Shown: positions 1 through 8,135, counted from the first letter of the stretch. The stretch is 64,000 nucleotides of DNA from Ralstonia pickettii (GCF_001699815.1 NZ_MCGB01000086.1:1-64000), one strand, 5' to 3'. Numbers and translations: made by a program. Notes: a model not told the origin generated them from the letters alone.

Positions 1-266
1 TCAGCGGCACGGCATCACGTGCTCCATGACCGATGGCTACGACTGCTACCAGAATGCCCTGGCCGAACGGGTCAACGGCATCCTCAAAGGGGAGTTGCTG
101 CTCAAGCGCCCCGCCGACCTAGAGCAGGCCGCACGCATGGTGGCGCAGGCCGTGCATATCTACAACCACGAACGGCCTCATCTGGCCTTGAAATACAAAA
201 CGCCCGATGCGGTGCATCGGGCGCTCGGAGACTGAGCACAGTGTCAACCTATGGCAGGACTTGACA
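1..266 (+). mobile_element. Right end of an IS3-family insertion sequence (partial)
   Basis: The segment carries the 3' end of an OrfB-type transposase and then a short tail. The tail contains TGTCAACCTATGGCAG (242-257) and runs to TTGACA (261-266). Read inward from 266 it begins TGTCAAGTCC, the TG-type tip expected of an IS3-family terminal repeat. The left part of the element lies outside the window, so completeness and target duplication cannot be judged. The flank on the right is made of broken genes. Confidence 0.6.
2..235 (+). CDS. IS3-family transposase OrfB, C-terminal end (partial)
   Basis: This is the C-terminal ~77 residues of a DDE integrase-core transposase (rve domain), which would cut and join element ends. 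The reading frame is open from the first base of the window, so the start lies upstream. Diagnostic stretches are DGYDCYQNALAERVNGILK, which carries the last acidic catalytic residue (E in AERVNG), and HIYNHERPHLALKYKTPDAV, the usual C-terminal signature of IS3 OrfB. It ends normally at a TGA. Family assignment is secure; the exact IS name is not determined. Confidence 0.85.
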   Translation, partial: QRHGITCSMTDGYDCYQNALAERVNGILKGELLLKRPADLEQAARMVAQAVHIYNHERPHLALKYKTPDAVHRALGD

Positions 267-293
267 CCGGCGTTTCTGCCTCTGCGATTGCGC

Positions 294-725
294 CTACTTG
301 CGTGTCGCCACGATGAACAGGCGCGGAAACGGCAGCAGCACCGTGCCATCGTCGAGTGCCGGATAGGCCTGGGCAATCATGTCGCGATAGCGCGTGAGGA
401 ATACGGGGCGCTCGTCCTCGCTCAGCGCTGCGAGGAATGGCCGCAGCGCGCTGCCCTTGAACCATTCGACCACCGCATCGGCGCCGCCTTGCAGCGGATG
501 CATGTACGTGGTGCGCCACACGTCGACGCGCGAGCACAGCGGCGAGAGCAGCGCGTAATAGCGGCGCGCATCGAAGCGCTCCGTCCGTTCCACCCCCTTG
601 AGCTTGCCGGCCCACGGCCCCACAGCGGCCACTTCGCGCATCAGGCGGTGCGCCGGTTCGTCAAGGTTGTCCGGCATCTGCACAGCCAGGTGGCCACCCG
701 CCGCCAGCTTGCCGATCAGCTTCGG
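294..725 (-). pseudogene. tam: Trans-aconitate 2-methyltransferase, 5'-truncated remnant
   Basis: The minus-strand frame from about 725 down to the stop at 294 encodes some 143 residues matching the C-terminal part of Tam, a SAM-dependent methyltransferase that esterifies trans-aconitate. Visible family stretches are LAVQMPDNLDEPAHRLMREV, VDVWRTTYMHPL and the C-terminal LLPFPRLFIVATRK. The N-terminal half with the SAM-binding glycine motif is missing. Upstream of 725 the frame continues open but no longer looks like Tam. At the same place the opposite strand becomes recognisable as a LysR regulator, so this is a recombination junction. The remnant cannot be an active methyltransferase. Confidence 0.8.
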
Positions 726-1142
726 CCGCTGACGAACGATCCGTATGTCCTCGTCTGCCGCGACGATCATCCGCTGGCCAAGCGGCGCCGCATCCGGTGA
801 CAAGCCTTGCAGCCCCACCCGCTCATCTTTGCCGGCGAGGTCAGCGGCAACCGCAGCCTGCTCGATGGCGCGCTCAAGGCGAGCGGCGTGATGCTGCATT
901 CGTTCTACGAAGTGCAGCGCAGCTCAACGGCGCTCGAGTTGGTGGCGGAAGGGCTGGGCGCGGCGGTGGTGCTGCGGCTCGCGCTTCAGTAGAGCGCGTA
1001 CCCGATGATCCGCACAGTCGAACTGGTCGAGCCGGAAGTGTCGCGCACGCTGGTGCTCGTCACGCGCAAGGCGGCGCAGCTGTCGCCTGCGGCGCGTGCC
1101 CTATACGACCGCATCGTCGAGGGGGCAACGCCGGCGGCCTGA
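714..1142 (+). pseudogene. LysR-type regulator, truncated, two in-frame stop codons
   Basis: One frame (714-1142) encodes the C-terminal effector-binding half of a LysR-type regulator: RPLTNDPYVLVCRDDHPLA, then FAGEVSGNRSLLDGAL, ALELVAEGLGAAVVLRLALQ and AYPMIRTVELVEPEVSRTL. It is interrupted by TGA at 798-800, where the family usually has Trp, and by TAG at 990-992. Both lie in the same frame, so no frameshift is needed. The helix-turn-helix half is absent; the reading starts at the junction with the tam remnant near 725. It is a dead gene formed by deletion or rearrangement next to the IS fragment, then further decayed. Confidence 0.8.
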
Positions 1143-1197
1143 TGCTGGCGCAGAGGGGGCGTGTCGTCCAGCGCCCCGCTCATGCAACCGCGGCCAT

Positions 1198-1506
1198 TCA
1201 CGCACGCGAGCCGTCGTTGCCGCCGGGGTAGCTCGTATCGCCGCGCCATGCCAGCACATCGTGTGCGCTGGCTTGCCGATCCGCGCCTTGCGCATACGGA
1301 TCGAAGCGATCGTACTTCCACGACAGATAGCCATAGGTGTCGGCCTGGCGATCCGCACCTTGCGTGAACGGGTCCGTCTTGTCGACGGCGCCTTGCGTAT
1401 ACGGATCGAACTTGGCCTGCGCGGCGGCAGCCGGTTGCGCGATGAACAGTGCGGCAGAAGCGGAAAGCGTGGCGAGCAAGGCCAGAGTAATGCGGCGGGT
1501 ATGCAT
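1198..1506 (-). CDS. Small secreted protein with DPYxQGA repeats
   Basis: A 102-aa protein of unknown function. Residues 1-28 form a clear signal peptide (positive MHTRR start, hydrophobic LALLATLSASAALF, then QPAAAA), so it should be exported. The mature part contains three copies of an 11-residue motif: FDPYTQGAVDK, TDPFTQGADRQ and FDPYAQGADRQ. The start at 1506 is preferred because a strong GAGGAG ribosome site lies just upstream, and longer in-frame starts lack one. Similar small exported proteins with this motif are known from Ralstonia and Burkholderia, from memory, without an assigned role. It stands alone between pseudogenes. Confidence 0.75.
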   Translation of the reverse strand: MHTRRITLALLATLSASAALFIAQPAAAAQAKFDPYTQGAVDKTDPFTQGADRQADTYGYLSWKYDRFDPYAQGADRQASAHDVLAWRGDTSYPGGNDGSRA

Positions 1507-1710
1507 GGTGAACTCCTCGTACAGTGAACGTGCCGCCGGAGGCGGCATCCATTGGATCGCTGGCGGAGCGTGGCCGCTCGGATCCCACAGGTTGGTCGCG
1601 GTGCACATGCAAACCTGACACTGCATCGACGAAAAAAATTGCCGCACCAGCCTGTACCTGCAGATACGCAGGCCACGCGGCAATGGATGCAGCCTCGCGA
1701 AAAACGCGTG

Positions 1711-1851
1711 GACGTTGGTGCGGTCAACGGGCTGATGGCGGTGGTCATCGAGGGCCACCTGAGCGATCACGTGATAAAGGAACCTGCCGAGGCGCAGCGC
1801 CAGGAAGATCCCGATGCAGTGATGCAGGTGATCAAGTCGTATCTGCAGTCG
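1711..1851 (+). pseudogene. FrmR/CsoR-type repressor remnant
   Basis: About 47 residues in one frame resemble the second half of FrmR-type metal or formaldehyde sensors: VGAVNGLMAVVIEGHLSDHV, then RQEDPDAVMQVIKSYL. The conserved GAVNGLM and the C-terminal helix ending in KSYL are typical of the family. The upstream half, which would hold the sensor Cys, is not readable in this frame and no normal stop follows, so both ends are gone. It belongs to the same decayed stretch as tam and the LysR gene. Recognition is by eye only. Confidence 0.5.
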
Positions 1852-2142
1852 TGCGCGCCGGGCCTCTTGCGCCGTGCGGCCGATCCCGCTAGGCTGCCGC
1901 AACGCCATCGGCCGTGCCGCTTCACCGATTCCCAGAGACCCTCGTCTTCATGTCACGACTTCACGCCACCCTCCTCGCTGCCGGCCATCGCGCTCGCGTG
2001 GATGACGTGTGCGTGCAGCCCGGGCCCCTCCCTCCTCCTGTCGTCTCGTCGGGCTACGACGTGATCGGCGCACCGCCGCCGCCACATCTGCCCGCGCTCG
2101 GCTGACTCCCAGCCGCTTCGTTTCCGGTTGACCTGAACCAGG

Positions 2143-2172
2143 CTCGGGCACACGCCCGAGGCAGGCGCCTGC
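2143..2172 (+). other. Two adjacent hairpins ahead of the DMT transporter gene
   Basis: CTCGGGC(ACAC)GCCCGAG at 2143-2160 is followed directly by the perfect palindrome GCAGGCGCCTGC at 2161-2172. Neither is followed by a T run, so a standard terminator is unlikely. They sit in the leader of the EamA gene and could be a structured 5' UTR or a protein-binding site. The rest of 1852-2215 shows nothing recognisable. Confidence 0.35.
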
Positions 2173-2215
2173 CTGCGCGCCGGAACCCGACATCTCTATT
2201 CGACAGGTGAGTGGT

Positions 2216-3079
2216 ATGCGTTCCATGCAAGCCGCGCTGGCAGGCTCCGGCGCGACGGTTCTATTCGTGCTGCTGTGGAGCAGCGGCGCAATCTTTGCGG
2301 AGATCGGGGTGCAGCATGTCCCCGCGTTCGCGTTTCTGGTTGGGCGCTTTGCGCTCGCGTCTTTGGTGCTGGCGGGCCTCCGCCTCCGGCGCGGGCAGTG
2401 GTGGCCGGCGCCGGGATCACGGCTGAAGGTAGCCGCCACCGGTGCATTGCTGACCGGCGGCTATTCGATTTGCTATCTGCTCGCGCTCGACTCCGGCCTC
2501 ACGCCCGGGCTGCTGGCCACGGTGCTCGGCGTGCAGCCGCTGCTCACGCTGCTGGTGACCGAGCGCACGTGGTCTGCACGGCGGACGGCCGGCCTGGTGC
2601 TCGCGCTGGGCGGCCTATCGTTCGTGGTGGGCGGAGCCGATGCGCATCAGGTGCCGATGGCCGGTCTCGGCTACGCATGGGCCGCGCTCTTCAGCATGAC
2701 GGTGGGCGCCATCTGCCAGAAGCGGCTGGACCAGTCGCCCATCGATACGCTGCCGCTGCAGAATGCGGTGAGCCTCGTTCTGTGTGCGGGGTTTGCTTTT
2801 GCGCTGCCCACGCAATCACTGGCCTTCACACCCGGCCTGCCCGGCATCGCCGCCTTGTTGTGGATGGGCGTGGTGATGTCAGTGGGTGCGCAGTTGCTGT
2901 TCTACCGGCTCATGCAGCGCGGCAATCTCGTCAACGTGACAAGCCTGTTCTACCTCGTGCCGCTGGTGACGGCGCTGCTGGATAACCTCGTGCTGGGGCA
3001 TCGCCTTGCGCCCGTTGCAGTGGCGGGGATGGCGATGATTCTGCTGGGGTTGGCGGTGGTATTCCGGGTGCGGCGGTAG
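2216..3079 (+). CDS. DMT-superfamily (EamA) membrane transporter
   Basis: A 287-aa integral membrane protein with about ten hydrophobic segments, arranged as two EamA halves (roughly residues 8-140 and 150-285). This is the normal length and layout for the drug/metabolite transporter superfamily. Recognisable elements are FVLLWSSGAIFAEIGVQHVP in the first half and the conserved YLVPLVTALLDNLVLG at the start of the last helices. Members export metabolites, amino acids or drugs across the inner membrane; the substrate cannot be read from sequence. ATG 2216 is chosen over GTG 2207 because AGGTGAG lies at the right distance before it. Confidence 0.85.
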   Translation: MRSMQAALAGSGATVLFVLLWSSGAIFAEIGVQHVPAFAFLVGRFALASLVLAGLRLRRGQWWPAPGSRLKVAATGALLTGGYSICYLLALDSGLTPGLLATVLGVQPLLTLLVTERTWSARRTAGLVLALGGLSFVVGGADAHQVPMAGLGYAWAALFSMTVGAICQKRLDQSPIDTLPLQNAVSLVLCAGFAFALPTQSLAFTPGLPGIAALLWMGVVMSVGAQLLFYRLMQRGNLVNVTSLFYLVPLVTALLDNLVLGHRLAPVAVAGMAMILLGLAVVFRVRR

Positions 3080-3097
3080 ATTGGTGTGCGGTTGCCG

Positions 3098-4417
3098 CTA
3101 GGCGGTCGGCAACCGCACCGTCACCCGCAACCCGCTGGCACGATCATCCGGCTCGCCGAGGTCAACCTCCCCGCCGAGTCGCCGCACCACCGTACTCACG
3201 ATCGACAACCCGAGCCCCGAGCCGGTCGCCTCGTTGCCGAGCACGCGATAGAACGGGTCGAACACGCGTGCGCGTTCGTCGATGGGGATGCCGGGGCCGG
3301 TGTCCTGCACGGCAATCGACACAACCTCCGCGTCAATGGCCACCGACAGGTCGATGCGACCGCCTTCCGGTGTGTAGCGGATGGCGTTGTCCACGAGGTT
3401 GCGCACCACGACGAAGAGATCGAGCTCGTTGGCATGCACGCGCGCATCGGCTTCGGTGGTGACGCCCATGTCGAGCTGCTTGGCGTCGGCAAGCGGCATG
3501 AGGTCTTCCAGCACGCTGCGGAACACGCTCTGGACGGAGACGGTGCCCGTTGGCACGCCGGTGGCCTCTTGCGCGCGCGCCAGGGTGAGGAGCTGTTCGA
3601 GCAGCCCACGGCTACGCTCGATGCCCTGGCGCAGCGTGCCAAGCCGCGCCTGCGCGTCGGGCGACATCGCGGCCTGCCCGAGCCGCTCGGCCTGCAACGA
3701 CAGTGCGGAAAGGGGCGTGCGCAGTTCGTGCGCGGCATCGGCGACAAAGCGGTGCTGGGCGTCCATGGACTGTTGCACGCGCGCGAGCAGGCGGTTGATC
3801 GCCACCACGAACGGGCGCACCTCGTCGGGCACGGCTTCGGGGGCGATGGCGTGCAGTTGGCGCTCGTCGCGTTGGTCCACCTCATGCGCGAGCCGCTTGA
3901 TGGGCGCGAACATCTTGCGCAACACGTGGGCGACGGCCAGCAGCAGGATCGGCACAAGTATCAGGAACGGCATCAACGTGCGCAGAGCGCTGTCGCGGGC
4001 GGTTTCGTCTCGCACGGCGGTTTCCTGCGCCACAGCGATGCGCTGGCCGTTGGCGAGCGTGCGGATCCACACGCGGTAGTCGCGTTTGCCCAGGCGTGCG
4101 GTCTGCATGCCGTCGGTCAGCACGGGCGGGCTGGCCGCAGGCACCGCGCCGGCCGGCGGCAACACCTGCACGATCACGCGCGCCTCCGTGTCCGAGACCT
4201 TGGGCGCGTCGGCCGCCTCGCCTGGTGCGGGCAGGTGGCCGGGGTCGAACATCGCCCCGACCTGGCGCAAGACGTCGTCCTGCAATTCATGCGCTTCGCG
4301 AAAAGCCGAGGCAAACGCAAAGCCGCCGGCCAGCACCGCCACCGCCACGATGATCACCGACAGCCACACCGATAGCCGCTGCTGCACGGATGCAGCCGCA
4401 GATGTGGCTGCTGTCAT
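3098..4417 (-). CDS. Sensor histidine kinase, QseC/PmrB-like
   Basis: A 439-aa inner-membrane kinase. It has a first membrane segment at about residues 15-35, a periplasmic part of ~120 residues, a second segment (MPFLILVPILLLAVAHVL) and a HAMP-like linker. The HisKA box HRFVADAAHELRTPLSALSL holds the phosphorylated His. The HATPase domain shows NLVDNAIRYTPEGG, DTGPGI and GSGLGLSIV. The start at 4417 overlaps the TGA of the upstream regulator gene as ATGA, implying coupled translation; an ATG at 4438 is possible but less likely. It phosphorylates the adjacent OmpR-type regulator. The signal is unknown. Confidence 0.9.
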   Translation of the reverse strand: MTAATSAAASVQQRLSVWLSVIIVAVAVLAGGFAFASAFREAHELQDDVLRQVGAMFDPGHLPAPGEAADAPKVSDTEARVIVQVLPPAGAVPAASPPVLTDGMQTARLGKRDYRVWIRTLANGQRIAVAQETAVRDETARDSALRTLMPFLILVPILLLAVAHVLRKMFAPIKRLAHEVDQRDERQLHAIAPEAVPDEVRPFVVAINRLLARVQQSMDAQHRFVADAAHELRTPLSALSLQAERLGQAAMSPDAQARLGTLRQGIERSRGLLEQLLTLARAQEATGVPTGTVSVQSVFRSVLEDLMPLADAKQLDMGVTTEADARVHANELDLFVVVRNLVDNAIRYTPEGGRIDLSVAIDAEVVSIAVQDTGPGIPIDERARVFDPFYRVLGNEATGSGLGLSIVSTVVRRLGGEVDLGEPDDRASGLRVTVRLPTA

Positions 4418-5079
4418 TGGCCCCTCGGCACCATCCATCCCACTCCCCTGACGTTCTTGATGGCCTGCGCGCCGAGCTTTTTGCGCAGTGCGTGGATGAG
4501 GAATTCGACCGCGTTGCTCGCTACCTCGTGGCCCCAGCCGTAGATACGCTCTTCCAGCTCCGTGCGCGAAAGGATGGCGCCCGGCCGCAGCATGAGCGCT
4601 TGCAGCAATGCAAACTCGCGCGCGGACAGGCGTACCGGCTCGGCATCGCCCATGCGCGCTTCGTGCGCGGCGGGATCGAGCGTCAGCACGCCATTGGTGA
4701 GCACGGGGCTCGCTGCCCCACCCTTGCGGCGCAGGACGGCGCGCATGCGGGCGAGCAGTTCAACCATCTCGAAGGGCTTGAGGATGTAGTCATCGGCGCC
4801 GCCGTCGAGACCGCGTACGCGCTCATCCACCGCATCGCGCGCGGTCAGGATCAGCACCGGGACAGGATTGTCGCGGGCGCGCAGGCTGCCGAGCACTGCA
4901 TGGCCGTCCTTTCCGGGCAGGCCGAGATCGAGCAGCAGCAGGTCGTAGTGTTGGTGCGCGGCCACATCCAACGCGGTCTGACCGTTACGCACCCAGTCCA
5001 CCGCGTAGGCGGCGTCCTGCAGCGCGGCTTCCACGGCCGCGCCAATCATCGGGTCGTCTTCAACTAGGAGGACTCGCAT
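4414..5079 (-). CDS. OmpR-family response regulator, QseB/PmrA-like
   Basis: A 221-aa two-domain regulator. The receiver domain (residues 1-115) has the acidic pocket EDD near the start, the phospho-acceptor Asp in LLLLDLGLPGKDG, the Thr switch in LILTARD and the Lys in YILKPFEM. The winged-helix DNA-binding domain (about 125-220) contains LSAREFALLQALMLRPGAIL and ends in VRGVGWMVPRG, as in the OmpR family. It is the partner of the kinase that follows with an ATGA overlap. The ~150 bp between its start and the next gene probably hold the operon promoter. Confidence 0.92.
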   Translation of the reverse strand: MRVLLVEDDPMIGAAVEAALQDAAYAVDWVRNGQTALDVAAHQHYDLLLLDLGLPGKDGHAVLGSLRARDNPVPVLILTARDAVDERVRGLDGGADDYILKPFEMVELLARMRAVLRRKGGAASPVLTNGVLTLDPAAHEARMGDAEPVRLSAREFALLQALMLRPGAILSRTELEERIYGWGHEVASNAVEFLIHALRKKLGAQAIKNVRGVGWMVPRGQ

Positions 5080-5226
5080 TCAGTGTCGGGTGAACGGTCA
5101 GACCGATTGCAGCGCACCGCGCCGGGCCTGCCAACTCGGCGGATTCTCCAGAGCGATGGAGGAAGATTCCGCACCAGTCTGCCGAGGCAGACTTAGACGA
5201 GCCATAGCCGCCCGGTGGCCGATGCC

Positions 5227-5616
5227 TTACTGCGCCAGCTGCCGCAACTTCCATTCCCCGCTTGGCTGTTTGCACAGCCACGCGGTCCACTGCTCTTTGC
5301 TGCTGCCGCGCGCGAGTTCGCTCTGCAGGCGTCGGCACGATTGGCCGGCGTCGGTCTTCGACTCCAGCGGCGTAATGGTCGCGTCGATGGCGGGCTGCTT
5401 GCCCGTCGCCGCAGACGTCCATTGGGCGGGCGTGTTGTCGGCGGTGTTCCTCAGCACATCGCCGATGGCCTTGGTGAACGACTTCAACTCCGTTGGGCTC
5501 ATCGAGCCAATGATCGTGCTGGCCAGCACGTTGCGGAAATAGGCAAGCGACGGCGTGGCGGCAGCAAACAGCGCGGCGCCCGCGAAAGCGAGCGCAAGAC
5601 GGCGGCGATGTGACAT
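5227..5616 (-). CDS. Exported protein of unknown function
   Basis: A 129-aa protein with an N-terminal signal sequence (RRRLALAFAGAALFAAATPSLA, cleavage near residue 23). The mature part resembles the C-terminal domain of small surface antigens (17-kDa / RT0821-type): IIGSMSPTELKSFTKAIGDV, then NTPAQWTSAATGKQPAIDAT, a Cys in GQSCRRLQSEL and a second Cys in WLCKQPSGEWKL. The two Cys may form a disulfide in the periplasm. The start at 5616 is chosen because GGGGGA precedes it, while an upstream ATG at 5652 has no properly spaced site. It is monocistronic. The family resemblance is moderate. Confidence 0.65.
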   Translation of the reverse strand: MSHRRRLALAFAGAALFAAATPSLAYFRNVLASTIIGSMSPTELKSFTKAIGDVLRNTADNTPAQWTSAATGKQPAIDATITPLESKTDAGQSCRRLQSELARGSSKEQWTAWLCKQPSGEWKLRQLAQ

Positions 5617-5718
5617 GGGTCCCCCAAGGATGTGACGAAAAGAAGCCTTCATCCTAGACCATGCCGCGTCGGGCTGTGGGGGCGCGCGCAGCGGAGCGTA
5701 GCTGCGACCGCCCCGCCA

Positions 5719-6156
5719 CTATCGAGCCTTGGGCGCCTTCACGAGCACCACCGGGCATTCGGCATGGGCGAGCACCCGGCCTGCCACCGAGCCCATCAGC
5801 GCCTCGACGAACACGCCCCGACCATGCGAGCCCATGACGATGGCCGCCGCTCCCGCACCTTGCGCGTGATGCACGATGCGCTCCGGTGGAAAGCCCACGA
5901 GTGCGTGCCGCTCGAACGGCACGCCAGCCGCACCCAGGATCGCGCAGACCGAGGCCATGGCGCCGGTGCTTTCCTCCGCGTACCACGCATCAACCTCTGC
6001 CTTGCCGACGAGCGATTTGATGTCGCCGGAGAGGTCCGGCATGCAATGCACGACGTGTACCGTCACGTCGCTGCCGAAGAGCGTCTTGTCGGCAATGCAG
6101 CGGGCGGCCGCATCGGAGTAGTTCGATCCGTCCGTTGCCAGCACCAGGGTTTTCAT
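5719..6156 (-). CDS. Universal stress protein, UspA family
   Basis: A 145-aa cytoplasmic protein with a single Usp domain. The N-terminus is KTLVLATDGSNYSDAA. The ATP-binding pattern G-2X-G-9X-GS is intact in GSHGRGVFVEALMGS near the C-terminus, so it belongs to the nucleotide-binding Usp group. Usp proteins aid survival under starvation or oxidative stress; the precise role is unknown. A strong AAGGAGG site precedes the start at 6156. Confidence 0.9.
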   Translation of the reverse strand: MKTLVLATDGSNYSDAAARCIADKTLFGSDVTVHVVHCMPDLSGDIKSLVGKAEVDAWYAEESTGAMASVCAILGAAGVPFERHALVGFPPERIVHHAQGAGAAAIVMGSHGRGVFVEALMGSVAGRVLAHAECPVVLVKAPKAR

Positions 6157-6338
6157 GTGGCCTCCTTGCCGTGTGTGCCGCCGCGCCCGTGCGCGGCTGG
6201 TATCTGTTTCCACGGTAAGCGCTGCTGAAAGCGGCGCGTTGATACGAGTCAACGGAAGCACCCGGTGCGATTACGCTGTCAGCGCTTGCACAGGAAGGCA
6301 GGCAAAATGCGCAAGTTGACCCAGACGCCGCGCCCCAC

Positions 6339-6782
6339 ATGACGACCACACCATCCCTTTCCGATTACCCGCTGCAGTCGACCGACAAGCTCCGCTACGG
6401 CGACACCGACCGCCAGGGCCACATCAACAACGCCGTCTTCGCCACGTACCTGGAAACGGGCCGCGTAGAGATGCTCTTCTCGCCCGACAACCCGCTGGCG
6501 GCGCCCGGCTGCGAGTTCGTCATCGCGCAGCTCGTGCTCGACTTCCGCAACGAAATCCTCTGGCCCGGCTCCGTGCAGATCGGCACGCGCGTGGCGAGCG
6601 TCGGGCGCAGTTCGGTCAAGCTCGAGCAGGCCATCTTCCAGAATGGCGAATGCGCCGCGACATCGCAATCGGTGATCGTGCAGATCGACGTTGCCACGCG
6701 CCAATCAAGCCCCATTACCGACAGCGCCCGCCAGCGTTTGGCTGCGCTTACCGCCACCCCCGCCGGCGCTGAAGCGGAGTGA
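6339..6782 (+). CDS. Hotdog-fold acyl-CoA thioesterase
   Basis: A 147-aa protein of the 4-hydroxybenzoyl-CoA thioesterase type. The signature YGDTDRQGHINNAVFATYLE near residue 20 contains the catalytic Asp and the GHxNN motif of this hotdog subfamily. The rest (FVIAQLVLDFRNEILWPG, VGRSSVKLEQAI) follows the usual fold. It should hydrolyse acyl-CoA thioesters in the cytoplasm; chain length is not predictable. It is transcribed divergently from the universal stress protein and is not in an obvious operon. Confidence 0.88.
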   Translation: MTTTPSLSDYPLQSTDKLRYGDTDRQGHINNAVFATYLETGRVEMLFSPDNPLAAPGCEFVIAQLVLDFRNEILWPGSVQIGTRVASVGRSSVKLEQAIFQNGECAATSQSVIVQIDVATRQSSPITDSARQRLAALTATPAGAEAE

Positions 6783-6891
6783 CGCGCGCTGTACGCAAAC
6801 GAACGCCCGCAGAAAATTTTTAACTTTGCTTGCACTTGCGCCCCTTGCCGGTGGGAAGATGGCTCTCCCGTTCAATCACGCGGAGGTGACC

Positions 6892-7113
6892 ATGGGACTG
6901 TTGGATGAAGTGGGCAAGATCGCCGGCGCCGTCGCCGCGGTTGAAGCCGCCGAGAAAGTCGATCCGGATGCCGGCCTGCTGACCAAGGCCGTCGCCGCCG
7001 TCGCCGGTTTCAAAGGCGCGGGCGCACTGGAAGAGATGATCGAAAAGAAGGACGAAGCCAAGGCCGAAGGCGCCGAGGCAGCTCCGGAAGATGGGGCTGC
7101 GCCGCAGGCTTGA
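6892..7113 (+). CDS. Small acidic helical protein of unknown function
   Basis: A 73-aa protein, alanine- and glutamate-rich, preceded by a good GGAGG site (6881-6885) at ATG 6892. It starts MGLLDEVGKIAGAVAAVEAA, keeps a Gly/Ala-rich middle (LLTKAVAAVAGFKGAGALEE) and ends in a charged Glu/Lys tail. There is no signal peptide or known motif. It is followed within 30 bp by a strong terminator, which supports it as a real, independently transcribed gene. Confidence 0.65.
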   Translation: MGLLDEVGKIAGAVAAVEAAEKVDPDAGLLTKAVAAVAGFKGAGALEEMIEKKDEAKAEGAEAAPEDGAAPQA

Positions 7114-7143
7114 TCGCTTGCAGGCTCAAAAGGATTTGGGGGA

Positions 7144-7167
7144 CCCCGCCGGTTGGCGGGGTTTTTG
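7144..7167 (+). terminator. Rho-independent terminator
   Basis: Perfect 7-bp GC stem CCCCGCC / GGCGGGG with a GGTT loop, followed by TTTTTG. It ends the transcript of the small acidic protein gene and separates it from the convergent minus-strand genes. Confidence 0.9.
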
Positions 7168-7177
7168 TTTATTGGTG

Positions 7178-7777
7178 CTACTCAGCCGATGGCCACATGC
7201 CCGTCACCCTGTATTGGTACGCGTCGGAAAACTGGGGTATCTCCAAAAGCTCTTCCAGAACGTCGCTGAGCGTTGTGTCCTGCTGCCGGAGCATGTGCAG
7301 CGGGCCGGCGGCATAAGTCAACGCCTCCTCGCGCATCGACGGAATCGTTTCCTTCAGCAATTCAAAGGCTGATGCCGGTGCTGCGCCCTTTGCATAGAGC
7401 CTGCACAGTATTTCAATGGCGTTGCCCTGCGTCCAGTCGTAATCCCCACGGATAACACTCAGCAAGGTAGGAACGGCAGGTGCACCGAAGTGGTAGAAAA
7501 CCTCGAAGATCGCGAACTGACGGGCGGTTAGCCAAGCACCAAGCCCAGCGAATTGAGGTGCCAGTGCGTCAGGTGGCGTATGTTCACTGCGCAGTAGACC
7601 AACGAGCGTGTCGATCGTATTGCTGCCGAGTACCAAGGCGGCCGCCGCAGCCCGTCGCTGGAATTCCTCACGGTTATGGAAGGCCGCCGCCACGTGCCGA
7701 ACATGGTTGTTCTCCGGTGCTTCGGCCGTTGTCGTAACCCGCTTGCGGGGCAACATTGTCCAAATGGTCTTCAACAT
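7178..7777 (-). CDS. Uncharacterised HEAT-repeat-like protein
   Basis: A 199-aa cytoplasmic protein without a recognised family. The sequence is mostly amphipathic helices in pairs (NTIDTLVGLLRS, FGAPAVPTLLSVIRG, QGNAIEILCRLYA, EEALTYAAGPLHML), which suggests a short HEAT/ARM-like solenoid. Such repeats usually mediate protein contacts. It lies at one end of a patch of unusual small genes with lower GC than the flanks and faces the preceding gene tail to tail. Function unknown. Confidence 0.6.
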   Translation of the reverse strand: MLKTIWTMLPRKRVTTTAEAPENNHVRHVAAAFHNREEFQRRAAAAALVLGSNTIDTLVGLLRSEHTPPDALAPQFAGLGAWLTARQFAIFEVFYHFGAPAVPTLLSVIRGDYDWTQGNAIEILCRLYAKGAAPASAFELLKETIPSMREEALTYAAGPLHMLRQQDTTLSDVLEELLEIPQFSDAYQYRVTGMWPSAE

Positions 7778-7801
7778 CGTGCCTCGTCGGTGGGATGAAC
7801 T

Positions 7802-8107
7802 TTAGGGGATGCGCCGGTATCCGGCTTGGCGCAATGCGTCCTCAAGCCAATCACTGGCGCGAATACCGCAGTAGACGTTCTTGACGAAGAACAGGCCTGT
7901 GGCAGCTACGGTCACTTCCGGTGTTGCATTTCGGTCCAGCGTCACCAGGAGTGCGGCAATAGCGTCGACGCCGGCTAGTCGCCCCCCTTGCGCGATCAAG
8001 CCTTCCGAGAAAGCCCAGAGCGTGCCAAACACCAGCGCCGACCAATGGAAGCCGGTTCTGACCTTGCGCTCCGGGAGGATTGGGTGAGTGAAGGTATGTG
8101 TATGCAA
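7802..8107 (-). CDS. Small hypothetical protein
   Basis: About 101 residues; the open frame extends further up but would overlap the preceding gene deeply. The only usable start downstream of that gene's stop is TTG 8107, and no clear ribosome site precedes it, so the start is uncertain. The protein has a hydrophobic stretch (FHWSALVFGTLWAFSEGLI) and a C-terminal helical part (VKNVYCGIRASDWLEDALRQ). No family is recognised. It lies in a minus-strand row with a membrane protein and an antitoxin-like ORF. Confidence 0.4.
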   Translation of the reverse strand: MHTHTFTHPILPERKVRTGFHWSALVFGTLWAFSEGLIAQGGRLAGVDAIAALLVTLDRNATPEVTVAATGLFFVKNVYCGIRASDWLEDALRQAGYRRIP

Positions 8108-8135
8108 GGTCGTTGGGGGTGCCGAGTGAGAACGC

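Noticed and set aside
2143..2172. Guanidine-II (mini-ykkC) riboswitch ahead of the EamA gene
   Set aside because: Two hairpins are adjacent, but the loops are not ACGR and one is a simple palindrome without a loop.
3086..4375. 429-aa plus-strand ORF opposite the histidine kinase
   Set aside because: It is the reverse-frame shadow of a clear kinase gene; His/Arg/Gly-rich composition without domain.
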